From Candidatus Zixiibacteriota bacterium (lineage in GTDB: Bacteria; Zixibacteria; MSB-5A5; GN15; FEB-12), in NCBI GenBank assembly GCA_029860345.1, contig JAOUBJ010000003.1, positions 1 through 64,000 on the forward strand: 64,000 bases of DNA, written 5' to 3'. A program made the position numbers and the translations under genes. Positions 16,622-26,472 of the stretch are shown piece after piece; the first letter of the stretch is position 1; each line of letters starts with the position of its first letter. Below the pieces are notes generated by a model. The model made no database searches, was not told the DNA's origin, and worked only from the letters and a program-made list of their open reading frames with translations.

Positions 16622-16865
16622 TCGAATCAAACAGACGACGTGACCTTTCGATCGTCGGGGCCTCTGAGCTTCGGCTTTCTTATTTGCAGATCGTGAAACT
16701 TCGTTGTCCGCCCACCTGAAAAGACCCGGTTTGTCTCGCTTACTTTGCAAAGGCGCAACTTTGTCGCCAAAGCATCTTGCGGGAATCCTGTCAGCACGTA
16801 TATTCGAAGCCTGATAAAAGATAGAACCATTCGACTATACTAGTCGTCTTTCGACCGGAGGAACA

Positions 16866-18257
16866 ATGGAATTCCGAACTGAGAGTGATACTATGGGCGA
16901 CATGAAAGTCCCCGCCGACAAATACTACGGCTGCCAGACAGCACGATCTTTGACCAACTTCAAAATAGGCACAGAAACAATGCCACGCGAAATCATTCGT
17001 GCCATGGGCATCCTCAAGAAAGCTGCCTGTATGGTCAACATGGACCTTGGCAAGATGCCCAAGGACAAAGGAGAGCTGATTCTCACCGCAGCCGATGAAG
17101 TGATCGCAGGAAAACTGGACGACCACTTTCCCCTCGTGGTCTGGCAGACCGGTTCCGGTACCCAGAGCAACATGAACTCCAACGAAGTGATTTCCAACCG
17201 CGCCATCGAACTGGCCGGCGGCAAACTTGGCTCCAAAGACCCGGTACATCCGAACGACCATGTCAACATGGGCCAGTCCTCCAACGACACTTTCCCGACA
17301 GCCATGCACATTGCCGCCGTTGAAGAGATCCATCGTCGGCTGATTCCGATGGTCACCCAACTGCGCGACACGCTGCAAAAGAAATCGGAGGAGTTTGCAG
17401 ACATTATCAAGATCGGACGCACCCACTTGATGGATGCCACTCCGTTGACACTCGGCCAGGAGTTCTCCGGATACTCAGCCGCCCTGTCGCTGGGATTGGA
17501 TCGGATCGATGATTGCCTCAAGCGTCTTTACCCGCTGGCCTTGGGCGGCACGGCGGTCGGTACCGGCTTGAACGCCCATCCGGAGTTTGCCGAGCGAGCG
17601 GCCGCGGCCATTGCCCAGCTAACCGGTAAATCGTTCGTGACGGCGCCGAACAAATTCGAATCTCTGGCCGCGCACGATGCTATTGTCGAAGCTTCCGGCG
17701 TGATGAAAACACTCGCCTGTTCGCTGATGAAAATCGCCAACGATGTTCGTTGGCTTGGCAGCGGTCCGCGCTGCGGTATCGGCGAACTCAACCTGCCGGC
17801 CAACGAGCCGGGGTCGTCGATCATGCCGGGTAAGGTCAATCCGACCCAGTGCGAGGCTATGACCATGGTGTGCGCACAGGTGATCGGCAACGACGTGGCC
17901 GTCAACGTCGGTGGTTCATCCGGCAATTTCGAACTGAACGTGTTCAAACCGGTAATGATCTACAATCTGTTGCAGTCGATCCGACTGCTGGCCGATGCCT
18001 GCGAGATGTTCGATGAAAAATGCGCGGTCGGACTTGAACCGAACAAAGATAGCATCCAGAAGCATCTGACCAACTCGCTGATGTTGGTCACGGCCTTGAA
18101 TCCTCACATCGGTTACGACAACGCCGCCAAAGTCGCCAAGAAAGCACACGCCGAGGGCAGTACGCTCAAAGAATCCGTGGTTGCGTTGGGCTTGTTGACC
18201 GAAGAAGAGTTCGAGGCCAAGGTCCGCCCCGAGAACATGACCGGCCCGAAGGCGTAG
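16866..18257 (+). CDS. fumC: fumarate hydratase, class II
   Basis: 463 residues. It catalyses reversible hydration of fumarate to L-malate in the TCA cycle. The superfamily signature [16 protein letters not shown] begins near residue 315. [19 protein letters not shown] and [17 protein letters not shown] provide the substrate-binding segments, and [20 protein letters not shown] carries the catalytic His. Length matches FumC. CGGAGGAACA gives a strong ribosome site at the chosen ATG, and a TATACT box lies about 25 nt upstream. Confidence 0.97.
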   Translation: MEFRTESDTMGDMKVPADKYYGCQTARSLTNFKIGTETMPREIIRAMGILKKAACMVNMDLGKMPKDKGELILTAADEVIAGKLDDHFPLVVWQTGSGTQSNMNSNEVISNRAIELAGGKLGSKDPVHPNDHVNMGQSSNDTFPTAMHIAAVEEIHRRLIPMVTQLRDTLQKKSEEFADIIKIGRTHLMDATPLTLGQEFSGYSAALSLGLDRIDDCLKRLYPLALGGTAVGTGLNAHPEFAERAAAAIAQLTGKSFVTAPNKFESLAAHDAIVEASGVMKTLACSLMKIANDVRWLGSGPRCGIGELNLPANEPGSSIMPGKVNPTQCEAMTMVCAQVIGNDVAVNVGGSSGNFELNVFKPVMIYNLLQSIRLLADACEMFDEKCAVGLEPNKDSIQKHLTNSLMLVTALNPHIGYDNAAKVAKKAHAEGSTLKESVVALGLLTEEEFEAKVRPENMTGPKA

Positions 18258-19003
18258 CGGCGCAGGTTGTAGCCGCCTCTCTGTCATTCCCGCGAAGGCG
18301 GGGCGATAAATCGCTTTTTTACGCTTCGCGCCCCTTCTGTCATTCCCGCGAAGGCGGGAATCCATCTGTGTTTATCGTGTGCGTGGTGTAGGTCCTCATG
18401 CGCCGCGTATTGTGTCCGCTGAGTCTTCAGACTCAGTAGGTGGCCGGACGTCCGGCCGATGGGTGGCACCCTCAAAGCCGCTTTGGGGGTGACGGCGAGC
18501 CTGTTTTTGCACCTCGTGCGTTTACAACCTCATCCTGAGCGGAGTCGAAGGATGAACCCACACTTTGTCATTCCCGCGAAGGCGGGAATCCATCTGTATA
18601 AATTGTGTGCGCGGTGTTTGTCCTCATGCGCCGCGGGAAACCGGTGCAGACGAGGACGTCTGCCGCCCACATAACACCCCCGTGAACGGCAGATGTCCAC
18701 ATCTGCTGCAATCTCACCCTTCGACTGCGCTCAGGGTGACAGGGTAAAGCCGTGTTTCTCGCTCTCCGCGCTGAGTCTTCAGACTCAGTGGGTGGCCGGA
18801 CTGATTTTGCACCTCGTGCGTTTGCAACCTCATCCTGAGCGGAGTCGAAGGATGAACCTATTGTGCCAATATCCGTCCCAAACAAGGTTTGAGACGGCCA
18901 CCCGACGGGACAGGGGTCCTGACCTACTGCAAGTGAAGAATTGACTACCACCCACATAATTGGCGGGTTCACGCCGCGGCGCGCAGGCGAAGAAGGACCC
19001 GCC
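18258..19003. repeat. 746-bp repeat island
   Basis: No gene. Units include TTCCCGCGAAGGCGGGAATCC (three occurrences at about 18285, 18341 and 18567) with a trailing GTGTGCG..GTGTAGGTCCTCATGCGCCGCG. GAGTCTTCAGACTC occurs at about 18421 and 18771. CAAAGC-C-GCTTTG in a GGGTGGCACCC context is at 18461-18491. CATCCTGAGCGGAGTCGAAGG occurs twice, and a CAAAC..GTTTG unit is near 18882. AGACGAGGACGTCTGCC and GGCAGATGTCCACATCTGC lie around 18650-18710. The region separates convergent fumC and the repeat-protein gene. Confidence 0.85.
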
Positions 19004-21859
19004 CTACTTTTCTCTCGCCACCACTGCCGACGAGGCGGGCATGCCATGCTCTTCCGGATATAGATACTTGCCACGCTCAGCTTGACTCTTGTCGGTCTCG
19101 ACCGGAATTCGATGAGCCTTGGCCCACGCATCCTGACGCACGCCGGTAACCGTCCAGGAAACCTTGAGGCCGGGCGATCCTCCGGCGATACGGAAACTGT
19201 TATTGCGGATTTCATCGGCAATATACACCGGTGCGTAGCCGCCAATGCAGGTCAACTGATATCGATAGTCACGATTGAGCGCTTCGAAATAGTCCGGCAT
19301 TGTCACAGTCGTTTCACCGCTTACGTCCAACACGACATTGCCGTTATAGACATTCATCATTTCCGGGGACTGGACAAGACTGTGTGAGAGATACCGGTTA
19401 TCTGGATCAACAGGGTGATCTATTTTTGTGGCGCTCCCTCCATTTGTGAAAACCCCGGTGACTTCAACGTCACCAAAGAATTTGGCCGCCTTGCCGGTGC
19501 CGGGCCATATCGACATCGTTGGGCTGCTTCCGGTGTTGGTGGCATAGATAGCAGCCCAGGCTTCGTTTTGAGAGACATGTCCTGCCACTCTCAGTGCGTC
19601 GCCGTTGCCCAGGTTTTCGATCTGCGCGCCATAGGTGCCGTTGTCGGCGAGAATTCTGAATCCGTTTTCGGCTCTGATGGCAAACTCGTTGGTTTGACCC
19701 GAGGAAAAGTCCCCCACGCCATTGTCTGCCCAGACAAAGGCCCCATGGTGAACGGCCTTGGCTGATCTTCCTGCCGCAACAGAGACATTTCCCGAAGCGG
19801 TATTAAACATACCGCCAAGTACACTGCTTCCTGCCCCGCTGGCGACATTGGTGTTTCCGCCCAAAACCGCAGACTCCACACCAAGGGCGGAATCATAGAC
19901 TCCTCCACCGACAAAACTGTAGTCGCCGCCGGCATGGTTGTCCGCCCCGCCGACAACCGAGGAATGGGTACTATCGGCAGTGTTGGCCGACCCACTACCG
20001 ATGAATCCATAGGGTCCATTGGCTCTGTTGGCATAAAAGCCTGACGGCAAACCGGGGCCGCCACCACCGCATACGACTGAGTAATCACCCTGCGCCCAAT
20101 TATAGTGTCCACCCCCGACAACGGCGTAATCGCCCGAAGCCTCCGTTGCCTGACCTCCACTGATCGATGACATAAAACCGGTCGCGACGTTACCTTCGCC
20201 ACCGCTTATAGCGGCCCCTCTTCTCTGCGCATAGTTACCATTGCCACCGCCGACAAAAACATATTCGGAGTCAGCCCGATTGTTGTAGCCGCCGCCGATT
20301 GCCCCCCCGTTGCCGGACGAAGAGTTGTTCATACCACCGCCGACTACCGACCACTTTCCACTGGCAGAATTACTGTCGGCAGGATCTGTCCCACCTCCTC
20401 CGGCTACAACCGAGAAAGCTCCCGTGGCCCGGTTGGCCAAACCACCGGATACTACTGCGCCGGTGTCAGAGGCAATGTTGGCGTCGCCACCGCTGATGGT
20501 TGCACCGACTCCCGTGGCTCTGTTGCCGGAGCCGCCGGATATCGTCGAAAGAAAACCGAAGGCTTTGTTGCCCGATCCGCCACCGATGGTTGATCGCGCC
20601 CCTTGAGTGGAATTGGAGTCGCCCTGATTCGGGCCGCCCCCCCCGGCGATCGTGGAAAAATCACCACGCGCGAGATTCTCCCCACCGCCGCCGACCGTGG
20701 AATGAGTACCGCGAGCTTCGTTGGCGGCGCCACCACCAACAGTCGAGCTGTTCCCTTCGGCGATATTCGAAGTACCCCCAGCGACAGTAGACGAACTGCC
20801 CATGGCGATGTTTATTCGACCACCCGCGACAGTGGCGTAGGTCGATCCGGCGAGGTTGCCGGTACCTCCGCCAACCGTGGAGTGGTTTCCCTGAGCTTCG
20901 TTGCGAAATTGAACAGCCTCACCGCCGCCGCCGGAAATCGTGCTGTATACGCCATAGGCTCGATTAAAAGTACCGCCGCCAACTGTTGCACCTGTGTCCG
21001 TGGCCACATTGTCGGCGCCGCCGGCAATATTCGCAACCGGTCCGGATGCCTTATTAGTGAAGCCGCCGCCAACGTGCGCGCCGATACCGATTGCTGAATT
21101 GGCCTGACCGCCGGTCACCGAGGCACCCTCACCGTTGGCTGTGTCGCTGGTACCGGCCACCAAAGCACCCGCTCCCTGCACCAGATTGTCGGTACCGAAG
21201 TTGGTAGTACCCGTGGCCCACAGATTCCCGGCCACATCCAGTTTGGCACGAGGAGTCGTGGTTCCGATACCCACCGAATCGCCGCCGGTGGTCAAACGCA
21301 CCACGGCACCATCGTCCACCCACGCTCCGCTTCCTCCCGCCGCGGCCAGGGCATACCCGGCCGTGTCGGCATGAATCGCATGATCGGCAAAGCCGGCGCT
21401 GTCTGAGTTCACAGCCTGCAACGACAAGAGGGCCGACTCCGAAAGCCGCGCCGTGTCTGAGGTGAGCGCGTGATAGGAGTAGGGCACCGCCACCAACGGG
21501 ACACGAGGGGTTCCTTCCGGTCCGCTATCGACAGAGATACCGAGATACCGGGGGTCACCATTGAAGACCGAATCCGGAATCGGGATAAGGTCGCCGAGCA
21601 CAATTGCGAACAAACCGTTAATCACGTCGACCGGTCGCGCTGAGGTCCATTTGGATGCACCGACTGCGGGGTCGTCGTAAATCGTGAACGTCACCGTATA
21701 AGGTCCGTCGGCAACCGGCGTACCGTCGGTTTGTGTCAGCCTGCCCTGGTAACTAATCTTGTGGGGGGTGGACGCCGTCAATGAGCCGGATACTAAGAGG
21801 ACGAGAGTCAACACGACTATTAAGCTGGCGATAGTGGTGGTCGGACCGCTGCGATGCAT
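19004..21859 (-). CDS. secreted YadA-head-like beta-roll repeat protein
   Basis: 951 residues with a signal peptide (1-29, LVLLVSGSLTAST). Residues about 33-130 form an Ig-like or phage-tail-type domain (ISYQGRLTQTDGTPVADGPY). From about 205 to 720, dozens of short units of the form TVGGGxxNxAxG and ISGGxxNxAxG build a left-handed beta-roll like the YadA/Hia trimeric adhesin head. It ends with a tail-fibre-like segment (FVWADNGVGDFSSGQTNEFAIRAENG) and a C-terminal domain that is not a YadA anchor, a dockerin or a T9SS tail. It is probably extracellular; adhesion is inference. AGGAGAACACC precedes the ATG. The low-complexity DNA may recombine. Confidence 0.88.
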   Translation of the reverse strand: MHRSGPTTTIASLIVVLTLVLLVSGSLTASTPHKISYQGRLTQTDGTPVADGPYTVTFTIYDDPAVGASKWTSARPVDVINGLFAIVLGDLIPIPDSVFNGDPRYLGISVDSGPEGTPRVPLVAVPYSYHALTSDTARLSESALLSLQAVNSDSAGFADHAIHADTAGYALAAAGGSGAWVDDGAVVRLTTGGDSVGIGTTTPRAKLDVAGNLWATGTTNFGTDNLVQGAGALVAGTSDTANGEGASVTGGQANSAIGIGAHVGGGFTNKASGPVANIAGGADNVATDTGATVGGGTFNRAYGVYSTISGGGGEAVQFRNEAQGNHSTVGGGTGNLAGSTYATVAGGRINIAMGSSSTVAGGTSNIAEGNSSTVGGGAANEARGTHSTVGGGGENLARGDFSTIAGGGGPNQGDSNSTQGARSTIGGGSGNKAFGFLSTISGGSGNRATGVGATISGGDANIASDTGAVVSGGLANRATGAFSVVAGGGGTDPADSNSASGKWSVVGGGMNNSSSGNGGAIGGGYNNRADSEYVFVGGGNGNYAQRRGAAISGGEGNVATGFMSSISGGQATEASGDYAVVGGGHYNWAQGDYSVVCGGGGPGLPSGFYANRANGPYGFIGSGSANTADSTHSSVVGGADNHAGGDYSFVGGGVYDSALGVESAVLGGNTNVASGAGSSVLGGMFNTASGNVSVAAGRSAKAVHHGAFVWADNGVGDFSSGQTNEFAIRAENGFRILADNGTYGAQIENLGNGDALRVAGHVSQNEAWAAIYATNTGSSPTMSIWPGTGKAAKFFGDVEVTGVFTNGGSATKIDHPVDPDNRYLSHSLVQSPEMMNVYNGNVVLDVSGETTVTMPDYFEALNRDYRYQLTCIGGYAPVYIADEIRNNSFRIAGGSPGLKVSWTVTGVRQDAWAKAHRIPVETDKSQAERGKYLYPEEHGMPASSAVVAREK

Positions 21860-22303
21860 GGTGTTCTCCTGCTTTTAGACAGATTTCTCGGTCAGGATTG
21901 TACGAATACGGGTAAGTCAAACTATGTTTCACACAATATAACGTGGTTTCGCCCTCTGTCCAGGTGTTTTGAGGGCATACAACTGTTGTCGGCCCCGGTA
22001 ACGTGGAACATGAGTCTGGGATGGTGGACCTGTGGGTTGGTTGAGCAAGTCGGCTTAGCAGTTGCGGTGGGTCTTGTCCCCCACGACAGGGAGTGTCGAC
22101 AAAACCACAGAGCCGTCATTGCGTACCCGCCTAAGGCGGGTGTGGCAATCTCATTTCGTTACACTCTTGTCATGCCGAGCGGAGTCGAGGCAGGAGATTG
22201 CCGCGCTCTCCGCCCATGGCGGAGTCGCCAGCAATGACGCGGGCTAGGACTTCATCAACAGACGTCTGTTGCCGGACAACACCCGAGTGTCCCGGCCCTG
22301 CGC
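21860..22303. repeat. intergenic region with foldback repeat 22114-22239
   Basis: 21860-22110 shows no recognisable feature. 22114-22239 is a second copy of the CGTCATTGCG..GCAATGACG foldback, with apical hairpins ACCCGCC-TAA-GGCGGGT and CTCCGCC-CAT-GGCGGAG. Their arm sequences differ from the 7345-7481 copy while staying complementary. A CATGCCGAGCGGAGTCGAGGC unit lies between the arms. Confidence 0.78.
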
Positions 22304-23215
22304 TTACTCGGTCAGATCACGGTACAACAACCCGACAAAGTCCTCCCCCGAGACAAACCCCTCAAACTCGCCGTCAAACTCAGCGGTCGGTTTGGATGAT
22401 TGAATCTGCTCAAGCGAATGCCCCGCCTTGACCAACTGACGCACGGCCTCGTAGGTGGTGGTCAGCATTTTGTGATAGCTTACCAACCCGGCTCGGTCGG
22501 TCATATTTCCGTGACCTGGAATGATCTTTGTCCTGTCATCAGAAATAGCCAGGAGCGTTTCGGTTCCCTCGATGACACCGGCCACCGAGCCGCCGTTGTC
22601 GAGGTCAATAAAGGGATAGGTTTGCAAAAACAGAATATCGCCGGCGTGGATGACATTGGCTTTGGTGAAGTGCACGAAAGCATCGCCGTCGGTATGTGCA
22701 CTTCCGACATGCACCACCCGGACGCTGTCGCCGTTTAGATGGAAGGTCATGTTTTCACTGAACGTTATCACCGGTAGACCGGCTTTGGGTATGGCCGGGT
22801 TACGCGAATCAAAAAACGGCACATACGACTCCGTGGTCAAACGCTGCCGTCCTTTTTCATGCGCCACGATCAGTGTTCCGGACTTCCCCAACAGTTCGTT
22901 GCCGCCGGTGTGATCGCGATGGAAATGCGTGTTGATCAGGAAGGCGTTGTCCAGATCAATGTCGGCACTGCCTGAGAGTTTTTTGATCTGAGCGATAAGC
23001 TTCTCGTGCAACGGCGCAAACTGATCGTCGATAAGAAAGACACCATCCTCGCCTGTAAACAGCCCGATGTTCCCCCCGTTACCCTGAAGCATGTAAATAT
23101 TCTCGGCTGCCTTGACGCTTGTGAATTGGGTCCCATCGGGACCCTGGGCGTTGGCAATAGCTATGCCCAACAAAAGGACTGACACAACGGATAAGACAAA
23201 CATTTTGAGTGACAT
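22304..23215 (-). CDS. exported MBL-fold metallo-hydrolase
   Basis: 303 residues with a signal peptide (1-20, ending ANAQ), so periplasmic. The metallo-beta-lactamase zinc motif is NTHFHRDHTGG, followed by the His in HVGSAHTDGDAFVHF and PGHGNMTD. The fold is the SoxH/quinoprotein-relay or cyclase-like class rather than a classical beta-lactamase. Substrate is not predictable. The ATG at 23215 is preferred: GAGGTG is 6 nt upstream and the signal peptide begins there, whereas the longer frame adds an unlikely Cys-rich leader. Confidence 0.9.
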   Translation of the reverse strand: MSLKMFVLSVVSVLLLGIAIANAQGPDGTQFTSVKAAENIYMLQGNGGNIGLFTGEDGVFLIDDQFAPLHEKLIAQIKKLSGSADIDLDNAFLINTHFHRDHTGGNELLGKSGTLIVAHEKGRQRLTTESYVPFFDSRNPAIPKAGLPVITFSENMTFHLNGDSVRVVHVGSAHTDGDAFVHFTKANVIHAGDILFLQTYPFIDLDNGGSVAGVIEGTETLLAISDDRTKIIPGHGNMTDRAGLVSYHKMLTTTYEAVRQLVKAGHSLEQIQSSKPTAEFDGEFEGFVSGEDFVGLLYRDLTE

Positions 23216-23472
23216 AGGTTCACCTCGCTGGTTGATTTCCAAATACGGTAACACGGACTCATAATATGGGCAACAGTTTCCGCAATCCGTTGTTCCGGCT
23301 GCCACATAACCTGCCTCTCACTAAAAGTCGATCAGGTCTTCTAACTGGCGCAGCTTTGTCTATGGGGCTCGCTGGGTAACCATCGATATTGTTGTGGTTC
23401 TTACTTTAACAGTGGGTTACCTCTGAGTTGTAGTCGGAGACGTGGTCAACGACAAAAATCGAGGAGGTCGAT

Positions 23473-23907
23473 ATGAGTATGACTCCAGAGTGGCTCACGA
23501 TCTTGACAGGTGTGTTAGTTTTGATAGTAGGGTTCATTTTCCATTGGTTGGGTCAACTGATTTCCGTGGTCAATTGGGGCCTGGCCACCAGGATGGGTCT
23601 GCAGGAACAGGTAATGCTACCAGAACACAAAGTGTATGAGCACGGAACGGCTGTGGCGGATGTGCTGATCGGCTGGACCTATGGGCTTGCCGGTGTAGGA
23701 TTGTTGCTGGGTGCACAGTGGGCTTTCAGGCTGACCTGGATACCGGGTGCAGTATTGGTTTACCATGGGCTCAACGCCTGGTTTTGGGAAGCAAATAGAC
23801 GCAAGTCCGGGCATCAGTTCTTCAGCAATAGCTTGCGAGTCGGGTGGTGCTCGGCCAATATCATCACTGGCGGACTCTCCCTGTTTGTTGCGTGGCATAA
23901 TTGCTAA
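23473..23907 (+). CDS. small four-helix inner-membrane protein
   Basis: 144 residues and no family I recognise. Four hydrophobic segments lie at about 8-33, 62-82, 87-105 and 119-140, with HKVYEHGTAVADVLIGW between the first two. AGGAGGTCG lies directly upstream of the ATG, a strong ribosome site. Single gene, probably with its own promoter in the preceding 257-nt gap. Two other small membrane proteins follow within 1.2 kb (24108-24518 on the other strand, and 24798-25127). No function is inferred. Confidence 0.75.
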   Translation: MSMTPEWLTILTGVLVLIVGFIFHWLGQLISVVNWGLATRMGLQEQVMLPEHKVYEHGTAVADVLIGWTYGLAGVGLLLGAQWAFRLTWIPGAVLVYHGLNAWFWEANRRKSGHQFFSNSLRVGWCSANIITGGLSLFVAWHNC

Positions 23908-23965
23908 CTTGATACGCTCACTGCGGTAGGCAACAGACCAAGAATCCACCGAAAACAACGATCTT

Positions 23966-24076
23966 ATGCACATGTTCCCCAATCGCCCGCCGCTCGGTGA
24001 ACCGGAAAAACAAACAATGGTGGAGTGGGAAGTGATTCTACCAAAAACTGTCATGCAGAAGTGGACGCTGGAGTGA
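23966..24076 (+). pseudogene. possible gene remnant
   Basis: A 36-codon frame (MHMFPNRPPLGEPEKQTMV, then EWEVILPKTVMQKWTLE) continues a few codons upstream to a stop. It has a protein-like composition unlike the repeats, but no ribosome site and no partner. It could be the surviving end of a decayed gene or a chance frame; the call is weak. Confidence 0.22.
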
Positions 24077-24107
24077 ACAATGGCTGACTTCCTGCGGGCT
24101 TAGGTTG

Positions 24108-24518
24108 TCAACCAGATTGCCCCGACTTAAACGGCGTCTTCTTTGCCAACAGATAGCATATCAGTGTCACGGCTGCCACGATGAGACTCACCGAGCCTCC
24201 ACAATACAGTTGGCCGTTCACACCCCACAGAAATATCAGAACAGCAACAACACCTGAGATTATCGGTAGCAAGAAACCCAGCGAAAACGCTCTCCAAAAA
24301 CTCCGATTCCTATATCGAGCCAAAAGGCCGGCCGCACTACCACACAACCCCATAACTCCCAACGCGCCCAAATGTGCAAAGAAATAAAATGCCCAGAGAT
24401 CGCGTTGCAATGAGAAATATCCAACCGAGCCAACGACAAGAAAACCTAGCGATAGCAGGGGTAATGCTTTTGTGCCTGTGTCAGTTTGGCTATCTTTCTC
24501 ATCATTTGGATGTTGCAT
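24108..24518 (-). CDS. small four-helix membrane protein
   Basis: 136 residues, unrecognised. A polar N-terminus (1-18) is followed by hydrophobic segments at about 19-38, 43-66, 76-98 and 104-126. It has Cys in CGSAAG and in YCGG but no known motif. It is oriented opposite to both neighbouring small membrane genes. The long open frame and helix pattern support it as real, but the ribosome site (GGAAATTATG-like) is weak. Confidence 0.6.
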   Translation of the reverse strand: MQHPNDEKDSQTDTGTKALPLLSLGFLVVGSVGYFSLQRDLWAFYFFAHLGALGVMGLCGSAAGLLARYRNRSFWRAFSLGFLLPIISGVVAVLIFLWGVNGQLYCGGSVSLIVAAVTLICYLLAKKTPFKSGQSG

Positions 24519-24797
24519 AATTTCCCTCAGCCATTCAATCGTTCACCGCCACGACTATATCTACGCGACCAAGGGCCTGTGGTTGCAGGACTCAACAAGA
24601 ACTGCAGCCCGCCGACCCCTCAGACACCGACAAGAAAACGGTCCCCCAAGGGCTTGAACCGGCAAGCCTGATCCACGAGACTCGCAGATTGGAAGGGTAA
24701 AAAGAAGCGCTCCATTACTGATCGGTCATCCGATCGGAACCAACGTGGCTGCCGAACTGTTTTGATGGTAGCATAGCTTAACTGTCAGGATTGAGTG

Positions 24798-25127
24798 ATG
24801 ATGCAATTCTTCTTTCAACAACCAGTCAATATTATCTCAGCTTGTGGATTGCTGACAGTGGCTGTCTTCTTTGCGGTGCGCGGTATTGTAAACCTGCGTT
24901 GCGGCTTGACCCAAACCGACAATCCGTCACAGACGATTCACGTGGTTCGGGGAATCAGAGGGATCATTATTACAACCAGTGTTATCTTCATAGCGGCCGG
25001 TATCAGTTTCTCAACCAAATGGCCGATCTACTTTGGGCTGGCCTTTCTTGCGGAAGAGTTGGTGGAAACCACCATCATGGTTTTAGCCTTGCGGTCAGGA
25101 CAAGCATCACGTGCAGATGCTCCCTGA
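24798..25127 (+). CDS. small membrane protein
   Basis: About 109 residues with three hydrophobic segments (about 12-30, 52-70, 75-95) and a short charged tail RSGQASRADAP. The family is unrecognised. Two tandem ATG codons (24798, 24801) follow AGGATTGAGTG; a GTG at 24795 is also possible. It precedes the SPFH gene by 234 nt but is separated by that gene's own operator region. Confidence 0.62.
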   Translation: MMQFFFQQPVNIISACGLLTVAVFFAVRGIVNLRCGLTQTDNPSQTIHVVRGIRGIIITTSVIFIAAGISFSTKWPIYFGLAFLAEELVETTIMVLALRSGQASRADAP

Positions 25128-25314
25128 CTCGATCCAGCCGGCAGGTCGGTAGTTCTCATCAGTTATGTCTTGAAGCCCGTCCGAAATAAAGTCCACTCTG
25201 TATGTTCGGCGCCCGGGGTGATAACATACAGACTATCAACAAATTAGACGAATAGGACCGGGAAACAACCACTGCCCTATAGAAAACCGGAAACTTCCTT
25301 GCCTAATCTCCGTA

Positions 25315-25342
25315 ATATCATTATAATATCAATATGATATCA
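25315..25342 (+). promoter_or_regulatory. three ATATCA repeats phased by 11 bp, probable operator
   Basis: ATATCA occurs at 25315-25320, 25326-25331 and 25337-25342, exactly 11 bp apart; the last lies in the palindrome TGATATCA. The array ends 19 nt before the SPFH start and just before the AAGGAG ribosome site (25350-25355). Ribbon-helix-helix repressors such as Arc bind sub-sites spaced about one helical turn. The RHH protein encoded by the same transcript is the obvious candidate; that link is inference. Confidence 0.65.
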
Positions 25343-25361
25343 CTTTTTAAGGAGAAATACC

Positions 25362-26222
25362 ATGATCACAGAACGCAAGTTTAACTCGGTATCTGGATGG
25401 GCCGCCCTCTTCATTCTTCTCGCCATAATGGCCGTGGTGACCTACTTTGTAACAGTAGATGGTCCCATGTGGGTCAGGATCGCATCCGGCGTTGGAATAC
25501 TGATCGATCTATTCCTGATAGCCGGTTTGTTTTTTGTCAATCCCAATGAGGCCCGTGTTCTTCAACTCTTCGGCAAGTATATTGGCACGACCAGCCAGCA
25601 GGGACTCAGATGGGCTAACCCGCTCTATAGTAAAAAACGCGTTTCCCTCAGGGTCAGGAATTTCGAGACAGGCCAAATGAAAGTCAATGATATCGGCGGC
25701 AACCCGATTGAGATCGCATCGATCGTGGTTTGGAAAGTTGTCGACACAGCCGAGGCGATTTTTGAGGTTGATAGTTACGAGGCATTTGTCAAGATCCAGA
25801 GCGAGGCTGCTGTCCGCAATCTGGCCACTCAATACGCGTATGATTCAAGCGACGACACCGTCCTGTCACTTCGCGGGAGTACGGCACAGATATCCGACAA
25901 ACTCCGCGAAGAGATTCAGGCGCGTCTGGAGCAGGCGGGTGTTGAGGTTCTGGAGGCCAGAATCAGTCACCTGGCTTATGCCCCGGAGATTGCCGAGGCG
26001 ATGTTGCGCAGGCAACAGGCCGGCGCTATCATCGCGGCCCGGACGTTGATAGTCGAAGGCGCGGTTGGCATGGTGGAGATGGCTCTGGATTCTCTTTCGA
26101 AAAAGCAGATTATCGAACTCGATCACGAACGCAAGGCTTCCATGGTGTCCAATCTCCTGGTCGTTCTGTGTGGTGAAACATCGACGCAACCGGTCATAAA
26201 CACCGGGACCATGTATCAGTAG
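25362..26222 (+). CDS. SPFH-domain (slipin/stomatin-like) membrane protein
   Basis: 286 residues. Two N-terminal membrane helices (about 13-32 and 36-56) precede an SPFH/band-7 domain: [28 protein letters not shown], then [33 protein letters not shown] helical coiled region, [37 protein letters not shown], follows. SPFH proteins oligomerise into membrane microdomain cages. No NfeD protease partner is adjacent; instead a ribbon-helix-helix protein follows after 2 nt, a pairing I recall in other bacteria. Both probably form an autoregulated operon behind the phased ATATCA repeats. Confidence 0.92.
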   Translation: MITERKFNSVSGWAALFILLAIMAVVTYFVTVDGPMWVRIASGVGILIDLFLIAGLFFVNPNEARVLQLFGKYIGTTSQQGLRWANPLYSKKRVSLRVRNFETGQMKVNDIGGNPIEIASIVVWKVVDTAEAIFEVDSYEAFVKIQSEAAVRNLATQYAYDSSDDTVLSLRGSTAQISDKLREEIQARLEQAGVEVLEARISHLAYAPEIAEAMLRRQQAGAIIAARTLIVEGAVGMVEMALDSLSKKQIIELDHERKASMVSNLLVVLCGETSTQPVINTGTMYQ

Positions 26223-26224
26223 TC

Positions 26225-26407
26225 ATGGCGCAGAAGAAGTCATTTCTCATCAGGGTAGATACGGAAGTGCTTCGAGAGTTGCGCAGATGGGCCGACGATG
26301 AGTTGCGTAGCGTGAACGGGCATATCGAATTCCTTCTGCGCAAGGCGTTGCGGGAGGCGGGAAGACAAAAGATACCCAAAGATGACGCGGAAAAGTTGGA
26401 GGGGTGA
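26225..26407 (+). CDS. Arc-like ribbon-helix-helix DNA-binding protein
   Basis: 60 residues with the MetJ/Arc pattern. The basic beta-strand KKSFLIRVDTEVLRELRRWA inserts in the major groove, and then ADDELRSVNGHIEFLLRKALREAG forms the dimer-making helices. It starts 2 nt after the SPFH stop and is clearly co-transcribed. Such small RHH proteins usually autoregulate; the operator candidate is at 25315-25342. It is not an obvious antitoxin, because the partner is SPFH rather than a nuclease. Confidence 0.87.
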   Translation: MAQKKSFLIRVDTEVLRELRRWADDELRSVNGHIEFLLRKALREAGRQKIPKDDAEKLEG

Positions 26408-26472
26408 TTTGGTCAGGCAAGCCTGTTCCCTGGGAACTGATGATTTGTTGATATCGAACAGTTCTAATTCCA

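Noticed and set aside
15833-16750. 305-codon minus-strand frame opposite lysS and the RRM gene
   Set aside because: Both plus-strand genes are unmistakable; the antisense frame has no recognisable feature or ribosome site.
19004-21859. Repeat protein considered as phage tail fibre or prophage remnant
   Set aside because: It has a signal peptide and no phage structural, integrase or lysis genes nearby.
26225-26407. RHH protein considered as the antitoxin of a toxin-antitoxin pair
   Set aside because: The co-transcribed partner is an SPFH membrane protein and no toxin-like small gene is adjacent.
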